Source: Bisporella sp. PMI_857 (taxonomy: Eukaryota; Ascomycota; Leotiomycetes; Helotiales; Helotiaceae). From it: 64,000 nucleotides of DNA. This document shows positions 34,228 to 45,169 of the stretch, piece after piece. Below the pieces are notes generated by a model that was not told where the DNA came from, made no database searches, and was given only the letters and a program-made list of their open reading frames with translations. Each line of letters starts with the position of its first letter. Within the stretch, counting starts at the first letter, position 1. Both the position numbers and the translations under genes were made by a program. The stretch spans positions 372,001 through 436,000 of the forward strand of contig JAJSPD010000009.1 of assembly GCA_021307315.1 (NCBI GenBank), in the 5' to 3' direction.

Positions 34228-34897
34228 ATAGGGTTCAAAGATATATGGGGATATTACGCTATGCATGTTAGTAGAACTTTGCACATAGCTAGAATTAGAC
34301 ACCTGGATTATATATTTTGTAGGGCTGCAGAGTGCGACTCCTTGTGCCATAATTGCAACATGCGTTAGTCATCCCCTTAAATCTTTTTTGATTGTGGCAT
34401 GTATGAATTCAATATGCCCAGCTCAGGTATGGAAGGGGAAGAATTCCAAGATATGGCCCAAACCAGGAGCAACATTATTAAATTAAACTCTTCGCAAACA
34501 TAAAAGAAGACCATTAAACAAAGAATTGGGAGAGACATAGTACTTAGTTCATGAAGATATCATTAATCAAACAAAAGTGAAACAAACTTGTGGAACAAGT
34601 TATTCTTTGTAGCTTCACGTGACCGGAAGTTTAAGTGGTTTTGACGCGCTGCCCTTGCCTTTCGCGTTTCTTCGCGTCACACTCTCCACGTCAATCCTGA
34701 AACTGTCAAGACAGCGCAGACACCGTGATTCTACCACTATTTGAACTACGCAATCTTGGAGTCAATTGTGAGACTCTGCGGACTTGTCTGCCGATTATTA
34801 TCGGTTCGAAGCGATTGCGCTCGGTGGGCCGCTTAGTCGCCGATTCGTAACTCGGCAACTTCAGCTTCACTCATAAGTAAGCGACAGTGAAGTCGCC
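34228..34897. other. Intergenic, MBP1 promoter
   Basis: Contains a cluster of ACGCG cores (see separate entry) about 220-255 bp before the MBP1-like start codon. Otherwise no gene. Confidence 0.5.
34643..34676. promoter_or_regulatory. Cluster of three MCB-like ACGCG cores
   Basis: GACGCG at 34643-34648, and CGCGT on the plus strand (ACGCG on minus) inside TTCGCGTTT and TTCGCGTCA at about 34661-34678. ACGCG is the known core bound by Mbp1/MBF-type APSES factors, and the next gene encodes one, so autoregulation is plausible. Confidence 0.45.
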
Positions 34898-37071
34898 ATG
34901 GTGAAGCCCAGTGGTCCCGGTGTGTACACCGCGACTTATAGTAATGTATGTGACTCTTGTTTCCTAGATTGGATATTGAGAGCCTAATCAAATCAGACTC
35001 CGGTTTATGAGTACCAGTTCGGTGAAGGCCTGAAAGAACATGGTAAGAGATGCTCCTCATGATCCTAGAACTTTTATTAAGCCTAGCAACTAGTTATGCG
35101 ACGTCGGCACGACGACTGGATCAATGCGACACATATCCTCAAGGCTGCTGGTTTTGACAAGCCTGCCAGAACTCGGATTTTAGAGCGAGAGGTACAAAAG
35201 GAGCGGCATGAAAAGGTTCAAGGTGGATACGGCAAATATCAAGGTATGAACTGTGATTTTTGAATGAGAAAGATATTCTGAATATATTCTACAGGTACAT
35301 GGGTTCCGCTCGAGCAAGGTCAAGCTCTGGCTCAACGTAACGGCGTCTACGATAAGCTCCGAACTATCTTCGAATATATTCCAGGAAACCTCAGCCCTCC
35401 TCCTGCCCCAAAGCATACCACAAACAAGCCCAAGCTACCAAAAAAACCCGCCGTTCCAAAGTGGACCAATAACAGTGAGTCAGCAACAGCTTTCTATCTT
35501 TAAATCGTGCTAACGTTGCAGTACCAGCAGCTGTTTCACATCATATTGAGGACTACGATAATATCAGTGCGCAATTGAATGATGAGGAGAGTATGCGAGA
35601 TGATACAACAGTAGCTTCTGCCTCTTTTATGGATGAGGATGACAGATATGACATGTCGGCTCCCCCTACAGGACACAGAAAGAGAAAGCGCGAAGACTCG
35701 GTTCAGAATGCTGCCGAGCAGGCTCATGTTGTCTGGGCCGATGAGCTTCTTGACTACTTTATGATCTCAAGTGAAGGCGATGCCCACAAACCAGAGCCAC
35801 CGCCCAATTTCCAGGCAGACTGGTGTATCGATAATGAGGGACATACCGGAATGCATTGGGCTGCCGCTATGGGTGATGTTGAGGTTATGAAGCAGTTAAA
35901 ACGTTTTGGTGCTAATCTTCACTCAGAGAATGCTCGCGGGGAGACTCCTCTAATGCGTGCGGTACTATTCACAAACTGCATGGACAAGCAGACTATGCCC
36001 GCTGTTGTGAGTCAGCTTATCAACACTGTTGACAAAGCCGATCACTGCAATGCAACTGCTATTCATCATGCGGCAGCAATCACTTCAAGTCGCAACAAGC
36101 ATCAATGCTCGCGCTACTACTTGGACATCATTCTGAACAAGATGCAAGAGATATTTGAGCCTGATCAGATCCAACGATTCATTGACGCCCAAGATATCGA
36201 CGGAAATACAGCTATTCATATTGCCGCTCAGAATAACGCACGCAAGTGCGTAAGAGCTTTGATGGGTCGAGGCGCATCAACCAACATCCCAAACAATGCG
36301 GGACAAACAGCCGAGGACCTTATTCAAGCCTTGAATGACAGCAGAAATCGGGACCGTCACCCTCAAGCGTCATCTTCGCCATATGCACCTGATTCCTCTC
36401 GTCATAAATCAATATATGACGCATTCCCTGAGGAGGAGAATCCCCGCCATATTCTGCCTCACAGCTCAGAAGCTGCAATCTCTGTTGACTCCAAAATCAC
36501 ACCCCTCATTATTGAGAAGTTCCGCGAACTTGCCCAGTCGTTCGATGATGAGCTGCAAGACAAGATGGAGTCAGAGAAGGAAGCTAATCGTCTATTAATT
36601 ACCACTAACGACGAGCTAAGTCAAGTCCGTCATCAAACCATGGAGTATGATTACCTGCAACTACAGGAAGGTGGAGACAGTGAAGGAAACAAGGCCAAAT
36701 ACGCTCAATTGGACCAGGCAGTTATCTCGCTCATTGAGCAGCAACAACAGATGCAGTTACGTGCCCGAGTACAAGATGAAGAACGAAAGCAAAACGGTCA
36801 TATCAGTCAAACTGATGAAGTCACTGAGCGGGCCATGCTTGCAAGAATGCTAAATGAAGAACAAGCCAAGCGCCAAACATTGGTTGCGCAGTATAAGGAT
36901 GCTCTAAGCATGGCTGGCGCAGGAGAGAAGGGAGAGCAATATCGTCGTCTGATCTCCAAATGTGTAGATACAGATGTTGATACTATGGATGAGAACATCA
37001 ATAGTCTACTTGAACAACTTCAAGACGACCAAGGCGGATTGCGTACTGAAGTTCATGCTGAGCCGCTATAG
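34898..37071 (+). CDS. MBP1: APSES transcription factor, Mbp1/Res-like
   Basis: DNA-binding subunit of an MBF-type G1/S transcription complex; 657 aa. Five exons: 34898-34945, 34997-35042, 35094-35243, 35295-35474 and 35522-37071. The N-terminal KilA-N/APSES domain (about residues 10-115) is spread over the first four exons: [73 protein letters not shown] basic KRKR stretch near residue 195-200 may be a nuclear signal. Ankyrin repeats span about 245-405 ([32 protein letters not shown]). The C-terminal third is Gln/Glu-rich and coiled-coil-like, as in Mbp1/Swi6 proteins that dimerise there. Confidence 0.95.
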
Positions 37072-37612
37072 TCGGCCACAAAAGTTACTGCCGCGGGTGG
37101 AGAGTGTGTTGGAGTTGGAGGATTTTTGTTTGTGTTGCATCAGCGATGGCAGGTGTTTGCTTTTGTGGGATCATTCGCCCATATTATGGGCTAACGAAGC
37201 TGGAGTTCAGTGAGGATATCTGTTGAAGCATTTTCCTTCCATATTACTTTCGGGACGGTAGAGACCTGGACTCAGAGCCAGTGATATGAATGTATGAATA
37301 TCAAGGCATCTCTACATGGTTGTCAAAATGTTCCAAATCATCCATTCGAAAGCCCTGTCATGGTCCACTTGTTTGATTGCTTTCCCGGCAGTAATCGTGA
37401 TTGTTAGTCGTAGGTGATGTATTCAGAGATAATTTACATCATGCCCATAGCTTCATGACTCTCATGTTGTTGAACAGCATATTATTACCCCGGAATCTCT
37501 TCTATTTACATCGTTTCCTACCTCCAATGTCTGCATGGAAGATCACAGCCTAACGCAACGGCATCGGGTTTCAGCACAAACCCAATTTTGACATCTAGAA
37601 TGAAAGATAGTG
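37072..37612. other. Intergenic region
   Basis: 3' flank of MBP1 and upstream of the acidic orphan frame; nothing recognised. Confidence 0.4.
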
Positions 37613-38362
37613 ATGGTTAACGTCGATGCTTCACGGCCCTCCGCGAACCCACCTCCGCGAACCGTCGCCGTCGATGGCCTAGACGTCCTGTTACTCACCA
37701 CGGATCCAAGCACTCGGCAACCACAAGCAGCTACCACAGAAGGCGAGGCTTTTGTTGCGAGAACGAACGTGACGGTATGGGATATGCTTATTGAGAGAAT
37801 GGAGGAGTTAAGGCTTAGTGAGGAAGGAGGAGAAATCGTACAGACTGTGGTTGATTGGTACAGGGTGTGGATGGAAGCTGTTGGTGCGGAAGGAACTATG
37901 GATAATGCGAAGGAGGTTGCCCTGATGGAGGATGAAGTCAAAGGAAAAGGAAAAGAGAAGAATGAAAATAGAAAAATAACTGGGGATCAGGAGTCTAACT
38001 CGGACTTCAAGGGTGTCTTCAATCAGCTTAGCGAGGTTGAAGACGGGAAGCATAACATCAATTCAGATGATATAGGAGCCACTCAGCGTGCCTTCTTGCA
38101 TCCCTACAGAGATGTAGGATGCCACAGCCCGAAAGCTTACGATGGTGGCGATGACCATGAAGAACAACACAATATCGAAAACACATTGTCTCAGGAACTG
38201 TCCTTAAGCCAAGGCGCAGGATTCTATGGCTGGGGTAGTGTTGGGCATTCCGATGTTGACGAGGAATGGGATGTGATTTATGGTGCGGATATCGGTCATG
38301 ATTGGGATTTACTTCCCGAGGCTGAAGGATGGAGGTTGCGCCGAGCGGAGAAGAAGTCGTAA
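37613..38362 (+). CDS. Hypothetical acidic protein
   Basis: Single open frame of 249 aa from the ATG at 37613. No family recognised. The first half is more ordered in appearance (VAVDGLDVLLLTTDP, FVARTNVTVWDMLIERMEELRL, IVQTVVDWYRVWM), the middle is Lys/Glu-rich and the end is Asp/Gly/Trp-rich (GWGSVGHSDVDEEWDVIYG). No signal peptide or membrane segment. Codon usage and length make a real gene plausible, but without a recognisable domain it could also be chance. A competing 132-codon frame on the opposite strand (37941-37543) looks like a shadow. Confidence 0.5.
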   Translation: MVNVDASRPSANPPPRTVAVDGLDVLLLTTDPSTRQPQAATTEGEAFVARTNVTVWDMLIERMEELRLSEEGGEIVQTVVDWYRVWMEAVGAEGTMDNAKEVALMEDEVKGKGKEKNENRKITGDQESNSDFKGVFNQLSEVEDGKHNINSDDIGATQRAFLHPYRDVGCHSPKAYDGGDDHEEQHNIENTLSQELSLSQGAGFYGWGSVGHSDVDEEWDVIYGADIGHDWDLLPEAEGWRLRRAEKKS

Positions 38363-40680
38363 GTCACATGGAACTCGAGAGTGAGGTTATTCCTGAACGG
38401 AACAGGGGTGATCGAGAGGATGGGGACGGGATCGGGGAGGCATGAAAGGGGTTTAGAAAATTTCATCGAACAAGGCCAAGTACGATGGAAAACGGCGGTA
38501 AATTTTGGTCATCTTATCTCATTTTACCAAGGACGATCGATGTTTTGTGTATGCATTATGAAGTTGAGGTTATGGATTTATATGATTATTCTTTACTATG
38601 CTGGGTATCGAACCACAGAACATTTTTGGCCTTGATGAATTTCTCACTTATGTCGAAACACCACTTCCATTAGCTGGGGCCATTTTACCTAACGTCTGAG
38701 AGATATTCCCCTGTGATAGGTATATCGCGCTCACTTCTTGATACAATTTACCACCCCGAAATGCTGACACCTTCCCAACCGATTGGTTCTATACTTATCG
38801 TGCCTTTGAGCTTCCTGCGGTAATTCCCAGTGAAGGCAAGACACCCAACACCCATTTCTACGGTGCTGATGTTAGAGTCCTCCGCCGACCATGGAGGTGG
38901 ATCCACAAGACCGCAACACTGCAACCAGCATTTCGGCTCCCGAAAACTATTCTTTTCAAAGGCGTCTAATTTCGAGACATTATCGTTCTCAGGCACTTCT
39001 CTGGATTCATTTTTCAATCATCTTCCGATTCATTCTACTTTGGGTGCTCTTCCATAACGGCTTCTACCTCAACCTCACTGCGAAAGACCTTATCAGGCAT
39101 GTCTTGGATACGCTTCTGTCATCTTGTGGTTCCTTAGTTGTTAACTCTTTCTCTAAATTCGCAACATTTCTACGTAGTGTTCTCCTGCTCCCGCTAAACA
39201 CTATTGTTGCTTCAAGCACATTTGGCAAGAGAAGTGGCCCAAGCACGCCGTCGCCATCCTCAGCCAAGGGGAACAACTCCATGACCGATCCAGATAGCTG
39301 TTTCTGTTTCTAACTGGATTTTTCTGGCATCTTCTCCTCTATATTGCTAGTAGGAGCATATTTGCGTTCATAGTACCGAATATTTTGTTAAATTGAGCGC
39401 GTCATCTTTCTTGCCGTTGCTTTTTCTGCTTCTCGTGTTTTGATGGGCTTGGTTGTGGACATGCCTCTTGAGAAGGCTGCGTCTCGCCAGTCATCCATCT
39501 TATAGGTTAGTGCCTCTTTGGAAGTACCTGCTTCCTAATTATGAAGTAATGTATATAATATTAAATGTTTATACATTGAAATTCTGCGCCCGAAATGTCA
39601 TTGCTCATCTCAAAGCCAAGGGACGGAAAGAAGTCTCAGGTCAAAAGGCTCACTATGTCCCACCGTACTCAGCGAAGCCATGTCGGTCCAACTCCTTAAT
39701 AGTTTTTTAAATCCGTACGAGTTGGGAAATCTCTCCTCACCCTTTGTCTCATATAACTTAAGTCGAGAATGGTCTGAACTTTGGCATACGGGTTCGAACG
39801 CCAAGCAGGTTGCCTCGTCTAAGTAAACGCCATCCCCTTCTCGGCCTTACTAATTAAGGGGCTCTGGCCACAGAGGAATCGATATACTGTACATGGATTA
39901 CCTCAAGCATTCCCTATCACGATTCTTCTTCAACAGTGTTACGATTGTGACCGATCGGGACCTTTGGCTTCTTGTACATAGAATGAAAATTCCTCTTTAA
40001 ATCCCCATGTCCATATCCCAGTATACCCGTTCGAGATTAAACTGTACATTTCAATACTGCCAAACTTTTCGAACAAGCCGAAGGAATAATGTACTATGAT
40101 AAGTTTATCATTACCCTCAGCTGTCACATAGCGCAGTGTAGACTTTAAGATTGTTTGAATCTGCTTGTTCAATCATTAGCGATCAGACTTCTTGTTTGTA
40201 TTCAGGTATCCAAGACATTGCCTTTACAGCTCTGCCCAATCAGATAGTGGTCAAATTTGATCGCTTTTCTTAGTTTCAGTATGTGCTCATTATCTGGTCT
40301 GCTGGCTCAGAGAGACAATTGATTGTTCTAGAAAGATTCAAGGCCTTGGGGACAACCTCCGAAGTATCAATTGCAAATCCATGTAGATCTAGCTAAGACA
40401 TTCCCGACGCCAGAGATGAATAATCGCAGGTTCTTCAGTATGACGAAAAGTCTTGCATTATCCTTCAAGATGTTACGTTAAAGCTGGTGAATTAGTACTA
40501 GGACCAGCCTTCAAAAATTTTCCAAAAATTAGGGCTTTAAGCGACTCCTCACGTTAGAGTATATTACTCATAATTTCATTGTTAATAGCCATACGAATGG
40601 CAATAGAGTGGATTCCCACCCAGGGCCAAATATGCGATTCAAAAAAATTATAAGATCAGTGGGTATCCTACGCAAAAGTA
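38363..40680. other. Intergenic, one doubtful small ORF
   Basis: About 2.3 kb. The only notable frame is 38891-39313 (+), 140 codons with one hydrophobic segment (SIIFRFILLWVLF), but no family resemblance and no supporting context; left unannotated as a gene. Confidence 0.4.
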
Positions 40681-40880
40681 CGCCAAACGCCATGCCAAAA
40701 AAGCATGTCCAAACAATGACACTCCCAGAACGCCAAAAGCAATGCAACAACTACCTGTCCAAAACAGTGATATTCCCAGAACGCCAAACGCAATGCAGCA
40801 AAAGCCTACCCAAAGAATGATATCCCAAAACGCCAAACGCAATGCAGCAAATGCTTCCCCAATACAATGATATCGTAAAA
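40681..40880. repeat. Minisatellite, four ~50-bp units
   Basis: Four imperfect tandem units begin with CGCCAAA at 40681, 40731, 40782 and 40831. Each carries GCAATGCA-like, CC/TCCAA and AATGATATC-like blocks. It lies just beyond the stop codon of the Ser/Thr/Pro-rich gene, probably in its 3' UTR or flank. Confidence 0.8.
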
Positions 40881-40995
40881 CCCCATTTCGCCGTGTATTT
40901 TATACAGCCTTTTCCCAGCGCAAATACTCAAAGTTGCCATAACAGTGACCCAAATACCAAACACCATTTCTATCTATCTACTGTCATAAAAAAAT

Positions 40996-43776
40996 TCAAA
41001 GCGTACGTTCCAAGACGGAAATAAAATCTCGCGGATGGACAGGCGCTCGTCGCTGCGGTGTTTGTGTGCTGTCTGGGGAAGACTTACTTCCCTCTGGATA
41101 TATCGCCGAAGGCTTTGAAATGCCTGTAGAAGCGGCTGTATTCGGACTGGGCGCTGTTTGATCAGCTTTCTGGAGGACATTTCCTGGTGCACCATTTGGT
41201 GAGCCAGCTATTTCTTGAGAACTAGTAGTGGTTTCAGGAGCGGTCGAGTTACCAGGCTCCAGAGTTGGCTCTAAGGAGTAGGCGTCTTGTGCAACGTCAG
41301 GTTTGCCAGTACCAGTCTCGTTGGAAACGGACGCCTCAGCAGTTTGAGTCGGCTGTCCATCAGCTCCAAAGCCATCAACATTCTGTATAATGGGTTCATT
41401 CCCAGTAACTTCATGAGAAGTGCTACTGTCGTTAGGAGTATTTCCTCCACTGGTGGGTAAAGGCTCTGTAGCAATATCTCCATTAGGAGCTGCAATTGGC
41501 TTATCAGTTGGTGACATTGTATTGCTAGGGACATCCGTCCCCACCTGTTGGATAGGAGTAGTTCCTGTGCCTTGGTTGGGCGAAAAGCCGCTCAGGTCCG
41601 GAACATTGTTTGGTATGTTAGGAAATACTTGGATTGGTGTGTTCTGGCTTGAAAATGATGCTGGATCAACAACTGGAGGCGATGAATATTGGTCCATATT
41701 AACTGGCTGTGCTCCTACATTTTGACCGTTCGATGGAACAGCGGGTGCTTGGTTTAAAAATGTGTCTGGCTGTTCTGTTGCTATCGGCCCTGGAGAGTTT
41801 TGTCTTGGAGGTTGAGCGTTAGCAGATGCTGGACTTAGATTAACCGGCGACTCAGGTATAGGCGCTTGGTTGAAGGAACCCCCGTTCAGCGAAGCCGCGT
41901 TGCCGGATATATCTGACCCTCCTTGGACAGCAGTGTTGGTAGGAAGTAGCGTATTTAAAGGCCCTGTATTTGCCAATGGAGGATTTGTCATACCCGAGTC
42001 CGGAAGCGCGCTTGCTTGCGGGCTGAAATCTTGATTTTTGTTTGGACTAAAGGTGCTCTGAGATCCTCCTCCAGGAGGAGCACCTCCTTGTTGAAGCTGA
42101 GAAGCTGATCCCAAAAAGGAATCTGACTCACGAATGGGACTTCCTCCAAGTTCTTGACTAGGGCCATTAACTGGGGCGGCACCATAGATTGGGTCTGTTG
42201 TCTTCGGCAGCCCTAGTGGTGGCACGGTCGATGATGCAGAAGCTAAATATGTATTTGTGCCCGTGGGAAGTGTTGACTTGCTTGAAAATGCAGTCAATAA
42301 CCCTGCTGCAGAGCTCAGAATAGTGCCAGACTTTATAGCGGTTCCACTTGAATAAGGGCCAATCTGGTGTGCTCGTACCGATGTCGCAAGAGTTGTTACT
42401 ACTGTAGGTATACTATGAATAGAGGCTTTCGATACAGAAGCTGAGGGTTGTATGGACGTAGCTCCGCTCACATCATTAAGCGTGGTTGTCTTTGGGAGTC
42501 TTGTGGTATCTAACCGGCTCAAGCTAAGCTGTCCTGTGGTAGCATGCTTCACAGCTGAAGTGCTTGAGAGAGCTGTAACCCTTGGACGATCTATTGCAGA
42601 AGTCTTCGTACCAATTCCAGATTTAGAAAGGCCAAATGCTTCTGTTGTAAAAGAACCAAGACTTGCCTTAGGCTTGATGGGAACGTCTGAGAGAAGTGGG
42701 GGTTGGGGTGATTGCTTGCTTGCTGTAGCTTTTGCAGGATTCGATTCGGGTTTGGAGTAACTGCAACCATTAACCTTGCGCTTAACAACCTTTCTCATCC
42801 CAGGTGCCCATCCACATTCACCAGAATTTGCACCTCCCAATTCAGCTATACTTGAACTCTTACTTGGGGAAGTAGAAGTAAGTGGGTTTTGCAGTGTAGC
42901 TGATGTAGGAAGGGGCTTCTTTAGGGATTCGACCACGCTTGAAGGGAGCAATGAGGACTTCCTAGAAATTGGATGCAGAACCCCGGTTTTCCGGGGAGGA
43001 GATGAAGATATCGATGGAATAGCTTTGGTGATGAAAGATGACTTGAGAAGAGACGAAGCCAAAGACGTCGTAAGAGGAGCAGATGTTGATATCTTCGAGA
43101 GAGGTGAGAGTAGAGTGCCTGTCGGTTGGGCTATAGAGCTGCCAGTTTTTGCGATTGAAGCCGCAGAGATGGGTTTCAGCTTGACTGCCGTTGATGTACT
43201 CGATTTAGGAGTGGCATTTGATTGTTTCGCAGACACAACCATTGAACCCTTAACTGGTGGAGCGGTTGTCTTTTTGGCAGGAGAAGGTATTGGACTTGGT
43301 TTTGATGTACCCGATTTAGGACCGGTATTTGGTGATTTTGCAGGCGCGGTTGTTGGCTCCTTTGCCAATGAAGTGGTTGTCTTTTTGGTAGGAGAAGGGG
43401 TTGTCTTTTTCGTAGAAGAGGCCGGATTTGGTTTCAATGGTATCTGCAGATTGAAAATTAGCGTCATACACTATAAACACCAGTGTAGGTTGTCGTTGAG
43501 GCTACATACTGGCGCAGATGTCTTGGGCTTGGTCACTTCTGGTGTATTGTGTTTTGGAGACGACTGAGAAATTGGCTTCACAGCAACAGCTGCACCTTTG
43601 CTTGTACCACTGCTACTAGAAGTTCCGCTCTTAGATCCTCCTCCTTTATTTTTACTGCTGCTGGTAGATATCCTACCCTTAGAACCTCCTTTACTACCAC
43701 CTTTTGGAGCGGCAAGAGAGGGAACTATGAGAAGTCCGATGGCAAGTAAGAAGAGGAACTGTCGAAGATATTGCAT
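40996..43776 (-). CDS. Secreted Ser/Thr/Pro-rich protein
   Basis: Predicted extracellular or wall protein of 904 aa; no enzymatic domain recognised. Exons are 43776-43510 and 43443-40996, joined in phase 0 across a 66-nt intron with a GCTAAT branch. The signal peptide ends near PSLAAP. Next come Gly/Ser/Lys-rich repeats, then a long mucin-like stretch with repeated KKTT, PSPxKKT and APxK motifs, and an Asn/Gln/Pro-rich second half. Only two cysteines in a short GECGWAPG...NGCSYS segment interrupt the low complexity. No hydrophobic C-terminal tail, so no GPI anchor. Such proteins are usually heavily O-mannosylated and vary quickly between species. The open plus-strand frame at 42776-43567 is a mirror of this composition, not a gene. 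Confidence 0.75.
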
Positions 43777-45169
43777 ATTGTTTGGTTAAGGAGGAGACCA
43801 AAAAATCATGGCATCCCAAAGCAGAGGGGGAAAACGGATAGGAGTGCGAATGGGAAGAGCTTCGAGAGTGATGTTGTCGAGGGCTAATGCTTTGAAATTG
43901 TTCTTTTTGTTAAATTGAAATTGAAGGAGAAAACGAGAGAGACATGGACGACGACAAATGAAAGAATAATGAAGAAATTTACGCAAGAGACAGAGGTCAG
44001 TATGTTGAGTCGGATTTACAAAACATGGATTGCACGAAGAGTATTGCCATGTTTATACCTACACAAAAGCTGTCGAGGCATCCTAGACGCCCTTAGAAAG
44101 GATAGCCATCCAAAATAATCTGTTAGATAGCTTCTTGAGCCTACCTTCCTTACCATTGAAAGAACCTCAGCGATAAAGAGGTCTCAGGATCATCTATATT
44201 TTGCGAAGGAAGAGAAGGAGGCTCTCTGTTGGAACCTGATGTCGCATTATACAGTGGAATGTTCAAGGGTTCCTGGATCACCTTATGAAATGTATCATGT
44301 TCTAACTAACCCGAATTAGAACGATGCTGGCATGATATTCATATGTATATTCGTTTTATTGACAACTAAATCATTCTATCATGGCCGTGGTTCTCCACAA
44401 ACGGGAAGCTGTCGGGTTGGACAACTCTTGGCGTCCCAAAGCAACCTGCCTCAAATCATAACCATGGGAAGATTTTCGCCACACTGATACTATAGCAGGC
44501 AACTGTCAGTGGAAAAACATTCTGGCGTCCAACTACAATGATTACGAGCTGTCTTTTGGCCTGTTGGTCAATGAGGCTGAGTCTGCGGCTTACCAACACA
44601 TTCAACCTAATGGGCATGTGAGCGGATGAGCAGATCCGATCCTCTTGTTAGGGTTTCCAATGAACTCACAGCAGGGATATGAATGGCGAATATCTCTCGG
44701 GAGGAATTACAGTCAATGCCAGCAACGTAGATCTTAAAGGATTCGGCCAGGTACGGAGCGGTGACTTGTCGTGTTGGTGTCTTGGTCTATCGGTAGGTGT
44801 GGTCGGGTACGGAGAGTATGGAGTGGTGTCTGGTCTTTTCGGCGACACACGCAGGGGCTGCCGCGCACAGCACCTCATCTCCTAATACGCGTCCAGAGAG
44901 ATGCAATAGAATATCTTCGACACATAGAGAAGGGGGGGAACTCTGAATGGTGCTTCAATGATTGTAATGGTAGAGAATATAAGAGAATATGAAAGGTAAG
45001 CTAATAATATTATCTCAATCTACTAAAAGTTTGACTTGTCTCGGCGTCCTTGCACCTTCTACAAAGCTAAATATGAGCATTATGACCCTACATCCACCTT
45101 GATCTCCTCGCTATGCAAATAAGCTGCTGGGGTATCCTTCTACCTGTCGCCTGTAATATCGTCATTACC
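43777..45169. other. Intergenic region
   Basis: About 1.4 kb between two minus-strand genes. Overlapping short frames near 44666-44990 on both strands show no family similarity. Confidence 0.4.

Noticed and set aside
38891..39313. 140-codon plus frame with one hydrophobic segment
   Set aside because: No homologous motif recognised, competing minus frame, no splice partners; chance frame cannot be excluded.
42776..43567. 263-codon plus-strand frame
   Set aside because: Antisense shadow of the repetitive Ser/Thr/Pro-rich gene.
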